DNA of 21,516 bases from a virus, in IMG/VR virus record IMGVR_UViG_3300049218_000502, positions 1-21,516 of that record; one strand, 5' to 3'. Numbering within the stretch: the stretch's first letter is position 1; each line of letters starts with the position of its first letter. The notes below the pieces were generated by a model. The model did not search any database, was not told where the DNA came from, and was given only the letters and a program-made list of their open reading frames with translations. This document shows, piece by piece, positions 6,707 to 12,160 of the stretch. A program made the position numbers and the translations under genes.

Positions 6707-7404
6707 GGCGCAGCGGCCTGCTCAGCGGCGCATGCTCGGATATCGTCCATCGCATCCGAGTTGCTGGCGTAAAAGTTCGGAACAGGCTTACCGGGGCGAG
6801 AAGCGGCATAAATCAATGCACCCGCTGCAGCTGGTCCGATTTTAGATTCCAGTTGTGCGCCTGCCTCTCCGGCCAGCGTAATGGCCCACCCGGCGCGGCA
6901 GTGTGTGGTGCCGCACGTGTGCCAGTCGCGCATATTGAGGCTGCCCCCGGCATCAATCGCGGCAGCAATCGCCACATCAATTTTGGGGACAATGGGCGCA
7001 GGAGGCAGGACCGCGCCCGTCAGGTCCGCGCCCCTCAGGACCGCGCCCCTCAGGACCGCGCCCGTCAGGTCCGCGCCCGTCAGGTCCGCGCGCCTCAGGA
7101 CCGCGCCCGTCAGGTCCGCGCCCGTCAGGTCCGCGCGCCTCAGGACCGCGCCCCTCAGGACCGCGCCCCTCAGGACCGCGCCCGTCAGGTCCGCGCGCCT
7201 CAGGACCGCGCGCCTCAGGACCGCGCCCGTCAGGACCGCGCCCGTCAGGTCCGCGCCCGTCAGGTCCGCGCCCGTCTGAAATGCCCACTTTATTGCAGCG
7301 CCAATCTTGACGCCAATGCTGGGCAAATTAATGTCGATTTCTGCGGCGAACTGCACCTTGCCGGTCCAGCGGTTTTCAACTTCGAACAGTTCTGTTTCTG
7401 ACAT
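6703..7404 (-). CDS. Pentapeptide-repeat protein
   Basis: 233 aa. The ATG at 7404 (MSETELFEVE) has an AGGAGGG ribosome site; the frame is open much further upstream but that part reads another gene out of frame. A 45-residue leader precedes about 18 uninterrupted pentapeptides (46-133) using only the words ADLTG, AVLTG, AVLRR and AVLRG, which should fold as a right-handed quadrilateral beta-helix. A separate C-terminal domain of about 75 residues contains NMRDWHTCGTTHCRAGW and FYASNSDAMDDIRACA, a module I associate with pentapeptide proteins of alphaproteobacterial phages. Some pentapeptide proteins mimic DNA and bind gyrase; nothing here proves that. Confidence 0.85.
   Translation of the reverse strand: MSETELFEVENRWTGKVQFAAEIDINLPSIGVKIGAAIKWAFQTGADLTGADLTGAVLTGAVLRRAVLRRADLTGAVLRGAVLRGAVLRRADLTGADLTGAVLRRADLTGADLTGAVLRGAVLRGADLTGAVLPPAPIVPKIDVAIAAAIDAGGSLNMRDWHTCGTTHCRAGWAITLAGEAGAQLESKIGPAAAGALIYAASRPGKPVPNFYASNSDAMDDIRACAAEQAAAP
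7006..7269 (-). repeat. 15-bp tandem repeat array encoding pentapeptides
   Basis: Roughly 17-18 head-to-tail 15-bp units inside the pentapeptide gene. On the coding strand each full unit reads GCG-GWC-CTG-ASG-SGC, so 12 of 15 positions are constant and only three vary (D/V, T/R and G/R). Such near-identity at third codon positions suggests recent expansion or gene conversion rather than old selected repeats. It is not a CRISPR array: no spacers are present. Confidence 0.9.
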
Positions 7405-7574
7405 TATGCTGCCCTCCTGTAATTCCGAGGCGAAAGCGCCAACCACCCACACATCGTCTCCCGGTTGGACCGCACCGCAAGACGCGCCATGTGACGGCGG
7501 ATGCGGGTCGCCCGGCGGATCAGACGGGCGCCCATCGCGGCGAGGCGGTCGGTGCAAGGCGTGGCTCTGGTCAT
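7404..7574 (-). CDS. Very small basic protein
   Basis: 56 aa, found by eye. The ATG at 7574 overlaps the upstream stop as ATGA and its TAA shares one base with the pentapeptide gene ATG (TAATG). It is very rich in Arg (LAAMGARLIRRATRIRRHMA) with no acidic patch, so nucleic-acid binding is possible but unproven. Without it the operon would have an unexplained 166-nt gap. No family recognised. Confidence 0.55.
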   Translation of the reverse strand: MTRATPCTDRLAAMGARLIRRATRIRRHMARLAVRSNRETMCGWLALSPRNYRRAA

Positions 7575-7900
7575 GCCGCACCCCCATACCGAAGGTCATC
7601 GGCCCGCATCTCGGCGCGATACTCCGCGTCCGCTGCAGCCTTATCCGCGACAAACTCCAGCGCGGCAGCCTCGTTCTCCTCCAGCCACCAGCGCCCCCAG
7701 GCCGTGACGACGGCGCTCTCCAGGCTGTGCGGATCTGCGCAGGCCACGAACTCGATGGCTGGGTTCTGGCCCGGCTCCTCGTGCGTCTCGCGGTAGCCCG
7801 GGGTGTAGTCGAACGTGATGGACACGGACTGCCGCAGCAATTCCATGTCGCTGTCCGGGCACACCGCGACCATCTCGGCCTGGATGACGTGCCGGGTCAT
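7571..7900 (-). CDS. Hypothetical phage protein
   Basis: 109 aa, ATG chosen at 7900 by the ATGA overlap. The sequence opens TRHVIQAEMVAVCPDSDMEL and has an acidic, aromatic middle (ITFDYTPGYRETHEEPG) and an Ala/Glu/Asp helix at the C terminus. Overall acidic. I do not recognise a family; no membrane span or catalytic motif. Confidence 0.6.
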   Translation of the reverse strand: MTRHVIQAEMVAVCPDSDMELLRQSVSITFDYTPGYRETHEEPGQNPAIEFVACADPHSLESAVVTAWGRWWLEENEAAALEFVADKAAADAEYRAEMRADDLRYGGAA

Positions 7901-8259
7901 GGCGCGATCCCATCCATGATCGCCCGCGCCTCGTTCAGCCACGTCCATGCCGCCGCCGCCCGCACCGTCGCCAGTTCCCAACTATTCGGGGGCGGCCCGC
8001 GGAAACCGCAGCCACGCTGGCCCGCGCACGCGTCGATCAGATCGGCTTCGGCGGCGTCAAGATGGTCCGTCAGCGTGGTGACGAACGACACGCCCAGGCC
8101 GCCCATCAACTCGGCTACTTGGTAAAGCCGGTCCTCGGTCATCGGATCGGCGCCCGCCGTGTAGGTGCGGTCCAGCGCCGCGGCGAACGCGAGCGCGGCA
8201 GGCTCCGGGCGGTTGGTTTGAAGCGGGATGACGTGGGAGATGGGAGTTAGGGCGTTCAT
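7897..8259 (-). CDS. Hypothetical phage protein
   Basis: 120 aa from the ATG at 8259 (MNALTPISHVIPLQ), which forms an ATGA overlap. A mostly helical, Ala-rich protein with the segment EDRLYQVAELMGGLGVSFVT and a C-terminal TWLNEARAIMDG. A lone CxxxxxC (CAGQRGC) is present. No recognised family or motif. Confidence 0.6.
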   Translation of the reverse strand: MNALTPISHVIPLQTNRPEPAALAFAAALDRTYTAGADPMTEDRLYQVAELMGGLGVSFVTTLTDHLDAAEADLIDACAGQRGCGFRGPPPNSWELATVRAAAAWTWLNEARAIMDGIAP

Positions 8260-8765
8260 GCCACGCACTCCCGACCCGCGGCGCAGTCCACCGCGGCCTG
8301 CACGGCGGCTGCGGCCAGGAACAGTTCCAGCGCGACGGCGTGCCGCCCGGCCTTGTCCAGCGCGGCACGGATGCCGGCGCACTTGGCCAGTTCTTCGCAA
8401 GCAAGCTCCAGGTGGATGCCACGGAGCATTTCACTTGCCGCCGACCGCTGATGACCCATATGCGCCGCGGCCAGTCGGATCGCATAATCATGCTCGGCGC
8501 GCAGGTCGCGCAGCACCTCGGCGCTGATCGCATGCACCGGCTCGCAGCTCGTGATGGTCAGGCGTTCCGTGTAGCCGTGGGGCTGGGGGGCGGGCATCGG
8601 CCACTGGCCCCGGCGTTGCGCGGTCGGGATATCCAGACGTGCAGCCTCGGCGTTCCGCTCTGCGATGGAACGGCCCTGGCCGGTCAGCGCGGACTCCAGC
8701 GGCGTCGGGACGGTCGGGCGCTCCAAACCAGTATGATCCAGCGCGGCGCTCATGGCGGGGCTCAC
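8256..8765 (-). CDS. Hypothetical phage protein
   Basis: 169 aa from a GTG forming a GTGA overlap with the Ala-rich gene; an ATG four codons later is an alternative start. The N-terminal third is polar and probably disordered. From about residue 75 it is helical and rich in Ala, Glu and His (AEVLRDLRAEHDYAIRLAAA, LRGIHLELACEELAKC). No known motif. Confidence 0.6.
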   Translation of the reverse strand: MSPAMSAALDHTGLERPTVPTPLESALTGQGRSIAERNAEAARLDIPTAQRRGQWPMPAPQPHGYTERLTITSCEPVHAISAEVLRDLRAEHDYAIRLAAAHMGHQRSAASEMLRGIHLELACEELAKCAGIRAALDKAGRHAVALELFLAAAAVQAAVDCAAGRECVA

Positions 8766-9469
8766 AGCGCCACCGCTTCAATCATGCGTCGCACAAGGCT
8801 GATAGCGGACTGCTGGAGAATTGAAACGGTTGGCGTGAGAACGTCCCCGGCGGCGGCCCAGGCGGCGGCCCCGGCGGCGGCCCTGGCGGCGGCCCAGGCG
8901 ACCCTGGCGACCCTGGCGGCATCCCCGGCGGCGGCCCCGGCGGCGGCCCTGGCGGCGGCCCCGGCGACCCTGGCGACCCTGGCGGCATCCCCGGCGGCCC
9001 AGGCGGCATCCGCATCGTACTGCGCGGCTTGCAGCACCGGCATTAACGAAGGGCATCGCGCGAAGTCGGTAATTTCGGGGAGTGCAGCCAGCGCGTCTGC
9101 GTGCCGGTCCAGATTCGCTAGACGAAGCCACGCCGGGGTATACACGCGAACCAGCCAGTCCGCCGCCATCGTCGCTCGGCGCTGTTCAACGGCTTTGGTT
9201 AAACGAGTGTTCAGCACCAGCGGAATAAGCGGACGCAGCAATTCATCCCGGCGGTCATCCGGCAAGTTGTCATTCCAGTTGCGAAGGAACGCCGCGATGA
9301 CCGGGCACACGCATTCCGGATGATCGGACCACGGCTCGCCAGCGATGTAGCTGACTGCCTCCATGATGCACATGCCATCATCGGGGCTGTCGTGCGCGCC
9401 CTCGGAGAGTGGCGGGATTGCGGTCAGGTCCAGCGCGGCGCGGTCGGACTGCATGGGGGATGGGGTCAT
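8762..9469 (-). CDS. Hypothetical protein with conserved N-terminal domain and Ala-rich repeats
   Basis: 235 aa, ATG in an ATGA overlap. Residues 33-75 (MCIMEAVSYIAGEPWSDHPE, C53, C55, then VIAAFLRNWNDNLPDDRR) resemble a domain I have seen in phage proteins from diverse high-GC hosts, always without a known role. Residues about 155-208 are an Ala-rich array in which a unit of about 22 residues (GDAARVARVAxAAARAAAGA) occurs twice with one substitution. The C terminus LTPTVSILQQSAISLVRRMI closes the family pattern, which supports this frame over an overlapping Pro/Gly-rich one. Likely cytoplasmic and helical. Confidence 0.7.
   Translation of the reverse strand: MTPSPMQSDRAALDLTAIPPLSEGAHDSPDDGMCIMEAVSYIAGEPWSDHPECVCPVIAAFLRNWNDNLPDDRRDELLRPLIPLVLNTRLTKAVEQRRATMAADWLVRVYTPAWLRLANLDRHADALAALPEITDFARCPSLMPVLQAAQYDADAAWAAGDAARVARVAGAAARAAAGAAAGDAARVARVAWAAARAAAGAAAWAAAGDVLTPTVSILQQSAISLVRRMIEAVAL
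8846..9007 (-). repeat. GC-only imperfect tandem repeats coding Ala-rich array
   Basis: Long runs of GGC/GCC-type triplets, with a block of about 65 bp present twice, code for the Ala/Arg-rich region of the protein at 8762-9469. One frame over on the same strand it reads as Gly-Pro-Pro collagen-like units. The low complexity makes slippage likely. Confidence 0.8.
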
Positions 9470-9720
9470 GCCGCCACCTGTTGGGCGTCGATTTCCGCAG
9501 CGCGGAGGATGATGATTTCTACCAAAGCACGACAGTCCCGCCTGTCGGACGGGCCGCCAACCGCCCAGTCATTGTAGCCGTGACCAGAACGATCCGCCCC
9601 TGTGCTTTCTTCGCCAGGGCGAAGAAAGTGAGTTGCGCCGGGCGCCGCGAAGTGCGTTTCATTATGACAAATTAGAGAGGAGGCAGCGGCGGTGGTTGAC
9701 ACAGTGGGCGGAGATGACAT
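9466..9720 (-). CDS. First gene of the leftward operon, hypothetical
   Basis: 84 aa. It starts 25-30 bases after the predicted start of transcription from PL and ends in an ATGA overlap with the Ala-rich gene. The ribosome site is poor (GGGACC). The sequence is polar with H/C residues (LICHNETHFAAPGATHF) and ends in a helix (RALVEIIILRAAEIDAQQ). As the first gene after PL it sits where lambda N would be, but nothing in it resembles an arginine-rich antiterminator. Confidence 0.5.
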   Translation of the reverse strand: MSSPPTVSTTAAASSLICHNETHFAAPGATHFLRPGEESTGADRSGHGYNDWAVGGPSDRRDCRALVEIIILRAAEIDAQQVAA

Positions 9721-9752
9721 GGCGCGGGTCCCATCGTGGTGGCGATGGGGGG

Positions 9753-9781
9753 AGTATGCTCAGTGTCGCTAAGCAACGCAA
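9753..9781 (-). promoter_or_regulatory. Candidate leftward early promoter PL with embedded operator
   Basis: On the minus strand: -35 TTGCGT (9781-9776), 17-base spacer, -10 CATACT (9758-9753). The spacer plus one base is the operator GCTTAGCGACACTGAGC (9774-9758). The rightward promoter candidate has the same elements in the same register, which is the main support. Transcription would begin near 9746, leaving a short leader before the gene at 9720. Confidence 0.6.
9758..9774. promoter_or_regulatory. Operator candidate OL1
   Basis: 17-bp dyad GCTCAG-TGTCG-CTAAGC; the arms match as inverted repeats except for one base. It lies between the -10 and -35 boxes of the leftward promoter, where a bound repressor would block RNA polymerase. 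Confidence 0.65.
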
Positions 9782-9787
9782 GCGAAA

Positions 9788-9804
9788 AGTTAGTGGTGCT
9801 AAGC
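9788..9804. promoter_or_regulatory. Operator candidate OL2
   Basis: AGTTAG-TGGTG-CTAAGC, a weaker copy of the same 17-bp dyad, centred 30 bp (about three helical turns) from OL1. This spacing would let two repressor dimers bind on the same DNA face. Confidence 0.5.
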
Positions 9805-9892
9805 AAAAAGCGCCGATCGCCGATTAGCACGCGTTGGCGTGGGGCGAGACAGGCCGCTAAAACGAGTTGGGGGTACGCGCGCGGTGGCTACG

Positions 9893-10228
9893 CTACATAG
9901 TTTTCCGAGCGGTCGCTTGATTAAGGCCGAGCATGACCCCGATAACTTCACGCTTGACGTCGCTTTGAACGCGCCAAAAGTGAACAATGGAAAGTTCGTC
10001 AAGGTCTTCGATAAGCTCACCAACATATGGGCGACCTGGAGCGACGATGACGCCCGCCTCTATGCCGAGAATTTCCTTAACTGCGGCCATGTTTTCGGCG
10101 GTAGGTAGTGATACGTCAGTTTCCCACTGGCCGACAGCACCGGCGCTTACCCCAATCTTTTTGGCCAGCGCCCGTTGAGTTAATTTTGCTTCTTTCCGTT
10201 TGAGTCGGATCAGATCGCCAATTGTCAT
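9893..10228 (-). CDS. XRE-family phage repressor (CI-like)
   Basis: 111 aa. The HTH is plain: LTQRALAKKIGVSAGAVGQW (about 16-35) followed by ETDVSLPTAENMAAVKEIL. It would bind the operators at both flanking promoters and hold the prophage silent. Upstream in-frame ATGs at 10306 and 10327 exist, but starting there would place the operator region inside the gene; the ATG at 10228 leaves a proper 83-bp regulatory region. The C-terminal half (about 65-111) has an acidic stretch (GELIEDLDEL) and a basic helix, but no Ser/Lys LexA-type peptidase domain, so RecA-driven self-cleavage is not expected. No clear ribosome site; repressors of this kind are often leaderless. Confidence 0.88.
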   Translation of the reverse strand: MTIGDLIRLKRKEAKLTQRALAKKIGVSAGAVGQWETDVSLPTAENMAAVKEILGIEAGVIVAPGRPYVGELIEDLDELSIVHFWRVQSDVKREVIGVMLGLNQATARKTM

Positions 10229-10251
10229 GCTACTAAGCTGATCTGGGCTCT

Positions 10252-10268
10252 GCTCAGTTGCACTGATC
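10252..10268. promoter_or_regulatory. Weak operator candidate OR2
   Basis: GCTCAG-TTGCA-CTGATC. Its reverse complement shares 12 of 17 bases with OL1, including an exact ACTGAGC half. It lies between the repressor start and OR1 and could serve repressor self-control. Confidence 0.35.
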
Positions 10269-10280
10269 AAATCGCTTGCA

Positions 10281-10309
10281 TTGCACCGCTTAGTGACGCT
10301 AAGCATGAT
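10281..10309 (+). promoter_or_regulatory. Candidate rightward early promoter PR with embedded operator
   Basis: -35 TTGCAC (10281-10286), 17-base spacer, -10 CATGAT (10304-10309). The operator occupies the spacer in exactly the register seen at PL. Expected transcription start is near 10316, which favours the ATG at 10336 over 10312 for the first gene. Confidence 0.6.
10288..10304. promoter_or_regulatory. Operator candidate OR1
   Basis: GCTTAG-TGACG-CTAAGC, a perfect 6-base dyad around a 5-base centre and the best copy of the operator family. It lies between the boxes of PR in the repressor/Cro intergenic region. Confidence 0.7.
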
Positions 10310-10335
10310 GCATGAGCGACGCAGCACTCACCGGC

Positions 10336-10542
10336 ATGAACCTACTGCGCTCCAGAAGGGGGGCGTTGGCGAGAGCGGCGACGGCCCTTGGTTTGAGCAG
10401 GAGCGCGCCTTACCAATGGCATGAGGTTCCGGCAGACGCCGTAGTTCGGATTGAGGCCGCGACCGGCCTGCCACGAGAGTTGCTTCGGCCCGATTTGTAT
10501 CGAGTTGAGGCAGCCGCCCCCACCCAAGCGAGCGCGGCATGA
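10336..10542 (+). CDS. YdaS/Cro-like helix-turn-helix regulator
   Basis: 68 aa. The pattern RRGALARAATALGLSRSAPYQW, then EVPADAVVRIEAATGLPREL and RPDLY, is characteristic of the YdaS/Cro-like family that sits divergently from a phage repressor. It would compete for the operators and favour lytic expression. The start at 10336 (MNLLRSRRG) agrees with the predicted promoter; an upstream in-frame ATG at 10312 would add 8 residues but lies at or before the likely transcription start. Neither has a clear ribosome site. Its stop overlaps the next ATG as ATGA. YdaS was first described as an antitoxin, but no YdaT-like toxin is adjacent. Confidence 0.82.
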   Translation: MNLLRSRRGALARAATALGLSRSAPYQWHEVPADAVVRIEAATGLPRELLRPDLYRVEAAAPTQASAA

Positions 10543-10640
10543 CCAACCGTGATTGCCTGCGCGGCCTCACGCAAGGCGCGATCGCCGGGGCGCTGGTATA
10601 TTGCGCCGCCGTTCTGCTGGTCCGGGCGCTTCTGCCATGA
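10539..10640 (+). CDS. Tiny predicted membrane protein
   Basis: 33 aa, found by eye. The ATG overlaps the Cro-like stop (ATGA). After a polar start (MTNRDCLRGLTQG) comes one hydrophobic span AIAGALVYCAAVLLVRALLP. The ribosome site is weak, so expression probably relies on coupling. Its stop also overlaps a 9-codon frame (10637-10666, MNPRTWSAA) that ends at the next small gene. Confidence 0.5.
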   Translation: MTNRDCLRGLTQGAIAGALVYCAAVLLVRALLP

Positions 10641-10662
10641 ACCCCCGCACCTGGAGCGCCGC

Positions 10663-10740
10663 ATGATCGCCGCCTTCGGTGCCCTCGGATGCTGCATCCT
10701 CGCTGTCGGCGTGCTGACCTATTGGGGGATGACCCGATGA
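10663..10740 (+). CDS. Tiny predicted membrane protein
   Basis: 25 aa, found by eye. A GGAG ribosome site lies six bases before the ATG, and its stop overlaps the next ATG as ATGA. Nearly the whole peptide is one hydrophobic span (MIAAFGALGCCILAVGVLTY) ending in WGMTR. No family recognised. Confidence 0.5.
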   Translation: MIAAFGALGCCILAVGVLTYWGMTR

Positions 10741-10946
10741 CCCGCAGTCGCGATCCGATCACGACGCCACCCAGCCTCGACGCGGTGCACGAGCGTCCGT
10801 CGCTGCTGGCGCAATTCGTCCTCGACATGGATCAGGCAAAGCCAGAGAAACAGTCCGAAGTGGATCTGGCGTTCTGGCTGGCTCTCGTTGCCCTAAACAG
10901 TGTCGTCTGGGGCGGAGTCTTGCTGATCGTGTGGTGGTCGCTATGA
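10737..10946 (+). CDS. Small membrane-anchored hypothetical protein
   Basis: 69 aa. The ATG at 10737 has a GGGGGA ribosome site and forms an ATGA overlap. A polar, acidic N-terminal part of about 43 residues precedes one C-terminal hydrophobic span (FWLALVALNSVVWGGVLLIV), so the bulk should face the cytoplasm if the tail is inserted. It is the third membrane protein in a row after the Cro-like gene. Function unknown; superinfection exclusion is one possibility given its position. Confidence 0.65.
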   Translation: MTRSRDPITTPPSLDAVHERPSLLAQFVLDMDQAKPEKQSEVDLAFWLALVALNSVVWGGVLLIVWWSL

Positions 10947-11488
10947 GAAGCGATGCGTGGTCGCAAGAGTCCATATCGGCGCTGAGGCAGCTTTGGGCTG
11001 CAGGATACTCGACCGCTGAAATCAGTCACCGCATGGGAGTGTCCAAAAACTCTATCGTCGGCAAGGCGCGGCGGCTGGGGCTGCCAAGTCGTCCAACCCC
11101 GATCCGGCGCGATACTGATGCTCAGATTGCGGCCCGCCGGGCTGCGTTTATCAAAATGTGGAACGATGGCGTGGAGAGGTCCGACATTGTATCGGCCTTG
11201 GGTCTCACGCGAGGGCGTTACGAACATACCGTTGCCAAGCTCGTTGCCACGGGGGCGATTCAGGCCCGCCCAGTCGGCAGGCAGCGTCAGGTTAACGATC
11301 AGCCCGTTTCTGACGAGCGCATAGCTCGGCCAGACACTACCAAGCTGTGCAGAAAGTGCCAAAAGTCGTTTCTGAGCGCTAACGGCGTCATGCACTATTG
11401 CAACGACTGCAAACGGCATTCCGCGGCGTGGCAGTCGGGCGCTTCTAATATCGTCCTTGCAGGCGTGCGCATCAGTGAGCGCCCCTGA
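10943..11488 (+). CDS. GcrA-like regulator with extra HTH and zinc ribbon
   Basis: 181 aa, ATG in an ATGA overlap with the membrane-protein gene. Residues 5-50 (WSQESISALRQLWAAGYSTA, then EISHRMGVSKNSIVGKARRLGLPSR) match the N-terminal DNA-binding domain of GcrA, the alphaproteobacterial cell-cycle regulator that works with sigma-70 at GANTC-methylated promoters. A second HTH-like segment follows (DIVSALGLTRGRYEHTVAKL, about 81-100). The C terminus has a zinc ribbon C136-x2-C139 ... C153-x2-C156. Chromosomal GcrA lacks such a middle HTH as far as I know. A role in diverting host promoters, or in phage transcription, is inference. Confidence 0.8.
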   Translation: MRSDAWSQESISALRQLWAAGYSTAEISHRMGVSKNSIVGKARRLGLPSRPTPIRRDTDAQIAARRAAFIKMWNDGVERSDIVSALGLTRGRYEHTVAKLVATGAIQARPVGRQRQVNDQPVSDERIARPDTTKLCRKCQKSFLSANGVMHYCNDCKRHSAAWQSGASNIVLAGVRISERP

Positions 11489-11489
11489 C

Positions 11490-11891
11490 ATGCAGATCGT
11501 CGCGCCTCCGCCCCCTGGGCGCGACGTTGCGGCGGCTGTGCTGCGCTGGGACGCGCGCCGGTCGCCGCTAAACGGTTGTCCTGACGCGGACAAAATCGGG
11601 CCGGGCTGCGGGGATCGGGACGCCGATGCCCGCCTTACAAAATCCGGTCCCGTGGCGGCGACGGCCGCGGCGTCAATGGTTCGATCGGCCACGCTAGGCC
11701 GGCCAGCGGGTGCGAGCCCCGCGGTTTCCTCCCGCACCTCCGGCAGCCCGGCGTTCCACCGCCAGGCTGCCGACTTTTTCGAGGGGTTACATACTACCTG
11801 CACACTCACTCCGTCTGTCTCTGCACGGGATAACGATGACGGAGCGGATCAGTGCCGACAACCAACAAGGGGGCGCGGATGCTCGCCCTAA
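11490..11891 (+). CDS. Doubtful hypothetical ORF in a 390-bp gap
   Basis: 133 aa if real. The ATG lies one base after the GcrA-like stop and the frame runs 13 nt into the next gene. The protein is Ala/Pro/Asp/Arg-rich with no clear fold signal, and the last 40 residues read through what looks like intergenic DNA. No other frame in 11489-11878 is better on the plus strand. The stretch could equally be a leader or control region for the unit starting at 11879; I see no convincing promoter or terminator there. Confidence 0.3.
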   Translation: MQIVAPPPPGRDVAAAVLRWDARRSPLNGCPDADKIGPGCGDRDADARLTKSGPVAATAAASMVRSATLGRPAGASPAVSSRTSGSPAFHRQAADFFEGLHTTCTLTPSVSARDNDDGADQCRQPTRGRGCSP

Positions 11892-12160
11892 ATTATGTTG
11901 ACATCATGCGAACAGTATGGCCGCGGCACACGGCCAAGCATGCCGCCAAGGCCGCAGATGGGCCGGTCGCCACGGCCAAAGCGTGGCTTCAGGGGCGTTA
12001 TACCCCTAGCGCGCACACTTGGATGCGCATGATCGAAAAAGACAAAGAACTACGCGCCGAACTGGCGCGAATGCTGGGGGAATTCGATGGCGTCTCGGAT
12101 CAACATGGCCGCGGGGCGGTGCCTGCGCTTAGTCGCTCGACGGATCGCTCGCGTGGCTGA
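11879..12160 (+). CDS. Small HTH-like hypothetical protein
   Basis: 93 aa. The ATG at 11879 has an AAGGGGG ribosome site; a GTG at 11852 is in frame. The core KHAAKAADGPVATAKAWLQG (about residues 22-41) reads as a helix-turn-helix used by small phage regulators, followed by WMRMIEKDKELRAELARML. The last 25 residues overlap the next gene and are polar. DNA binding is likely but no family is named. Confidence 0.6.
   Translation: MLALNYVDIMRTVWPRHTAKHAAKAADGPVATAKAWLQGRYTPSAHTWMRMIEKDKELRAELARMLGEFDGVSDQHGRGAVPALSRSTDRSRG

Noticed and set aside
6270-6809. Longer 179-residue version of the gene ending at 6270
   Set aside because: The upstream 116 residues are another gene read out of frame; the ATG at 6461 has a strong ribosome site and ATGA overlap.
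7006-7269. Possible CRISPR-like repeats
   Set aside because: Units are 15 bp, head to tail with no spacers, and translate as pentapeptides.
8782-9015. Collagen-like Gly-Pro-Pro open frame on the minus strand
   Set aside because: It lies one frame over from a continuous gene with a recognisable N-terminal domain and matching C terminus, and has no coupling or ribosome site; it is a product of the GC repeats.
8340-9323. Long plus-strand frame across the Ala-rich gene
   Set aside because: Antisense to several coupled genes with good start/stop overlaps; long frames are expected in GC-rich DNA.
9839-10108. 89-residue plus-strand frame antisense to the repressor
   Set aside because: Covers the repressor 3' half, no ribosome site, no family; a possible antisense transcript cannot be judged from sequence.
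10336-10542. YdaS-type antitoxin of a toxin-antitoxin pair
   Set aside because: No YdaT-like toxin is adjacent; the position opposite the repressor fits a Cro-like regulator better.
10832-11809. Long 325-residue open frame antisense to the GcrA-like gene
   Set aside because: Covers a well supported gene on the other strand, has no domain, and would run against the local transcription direction.
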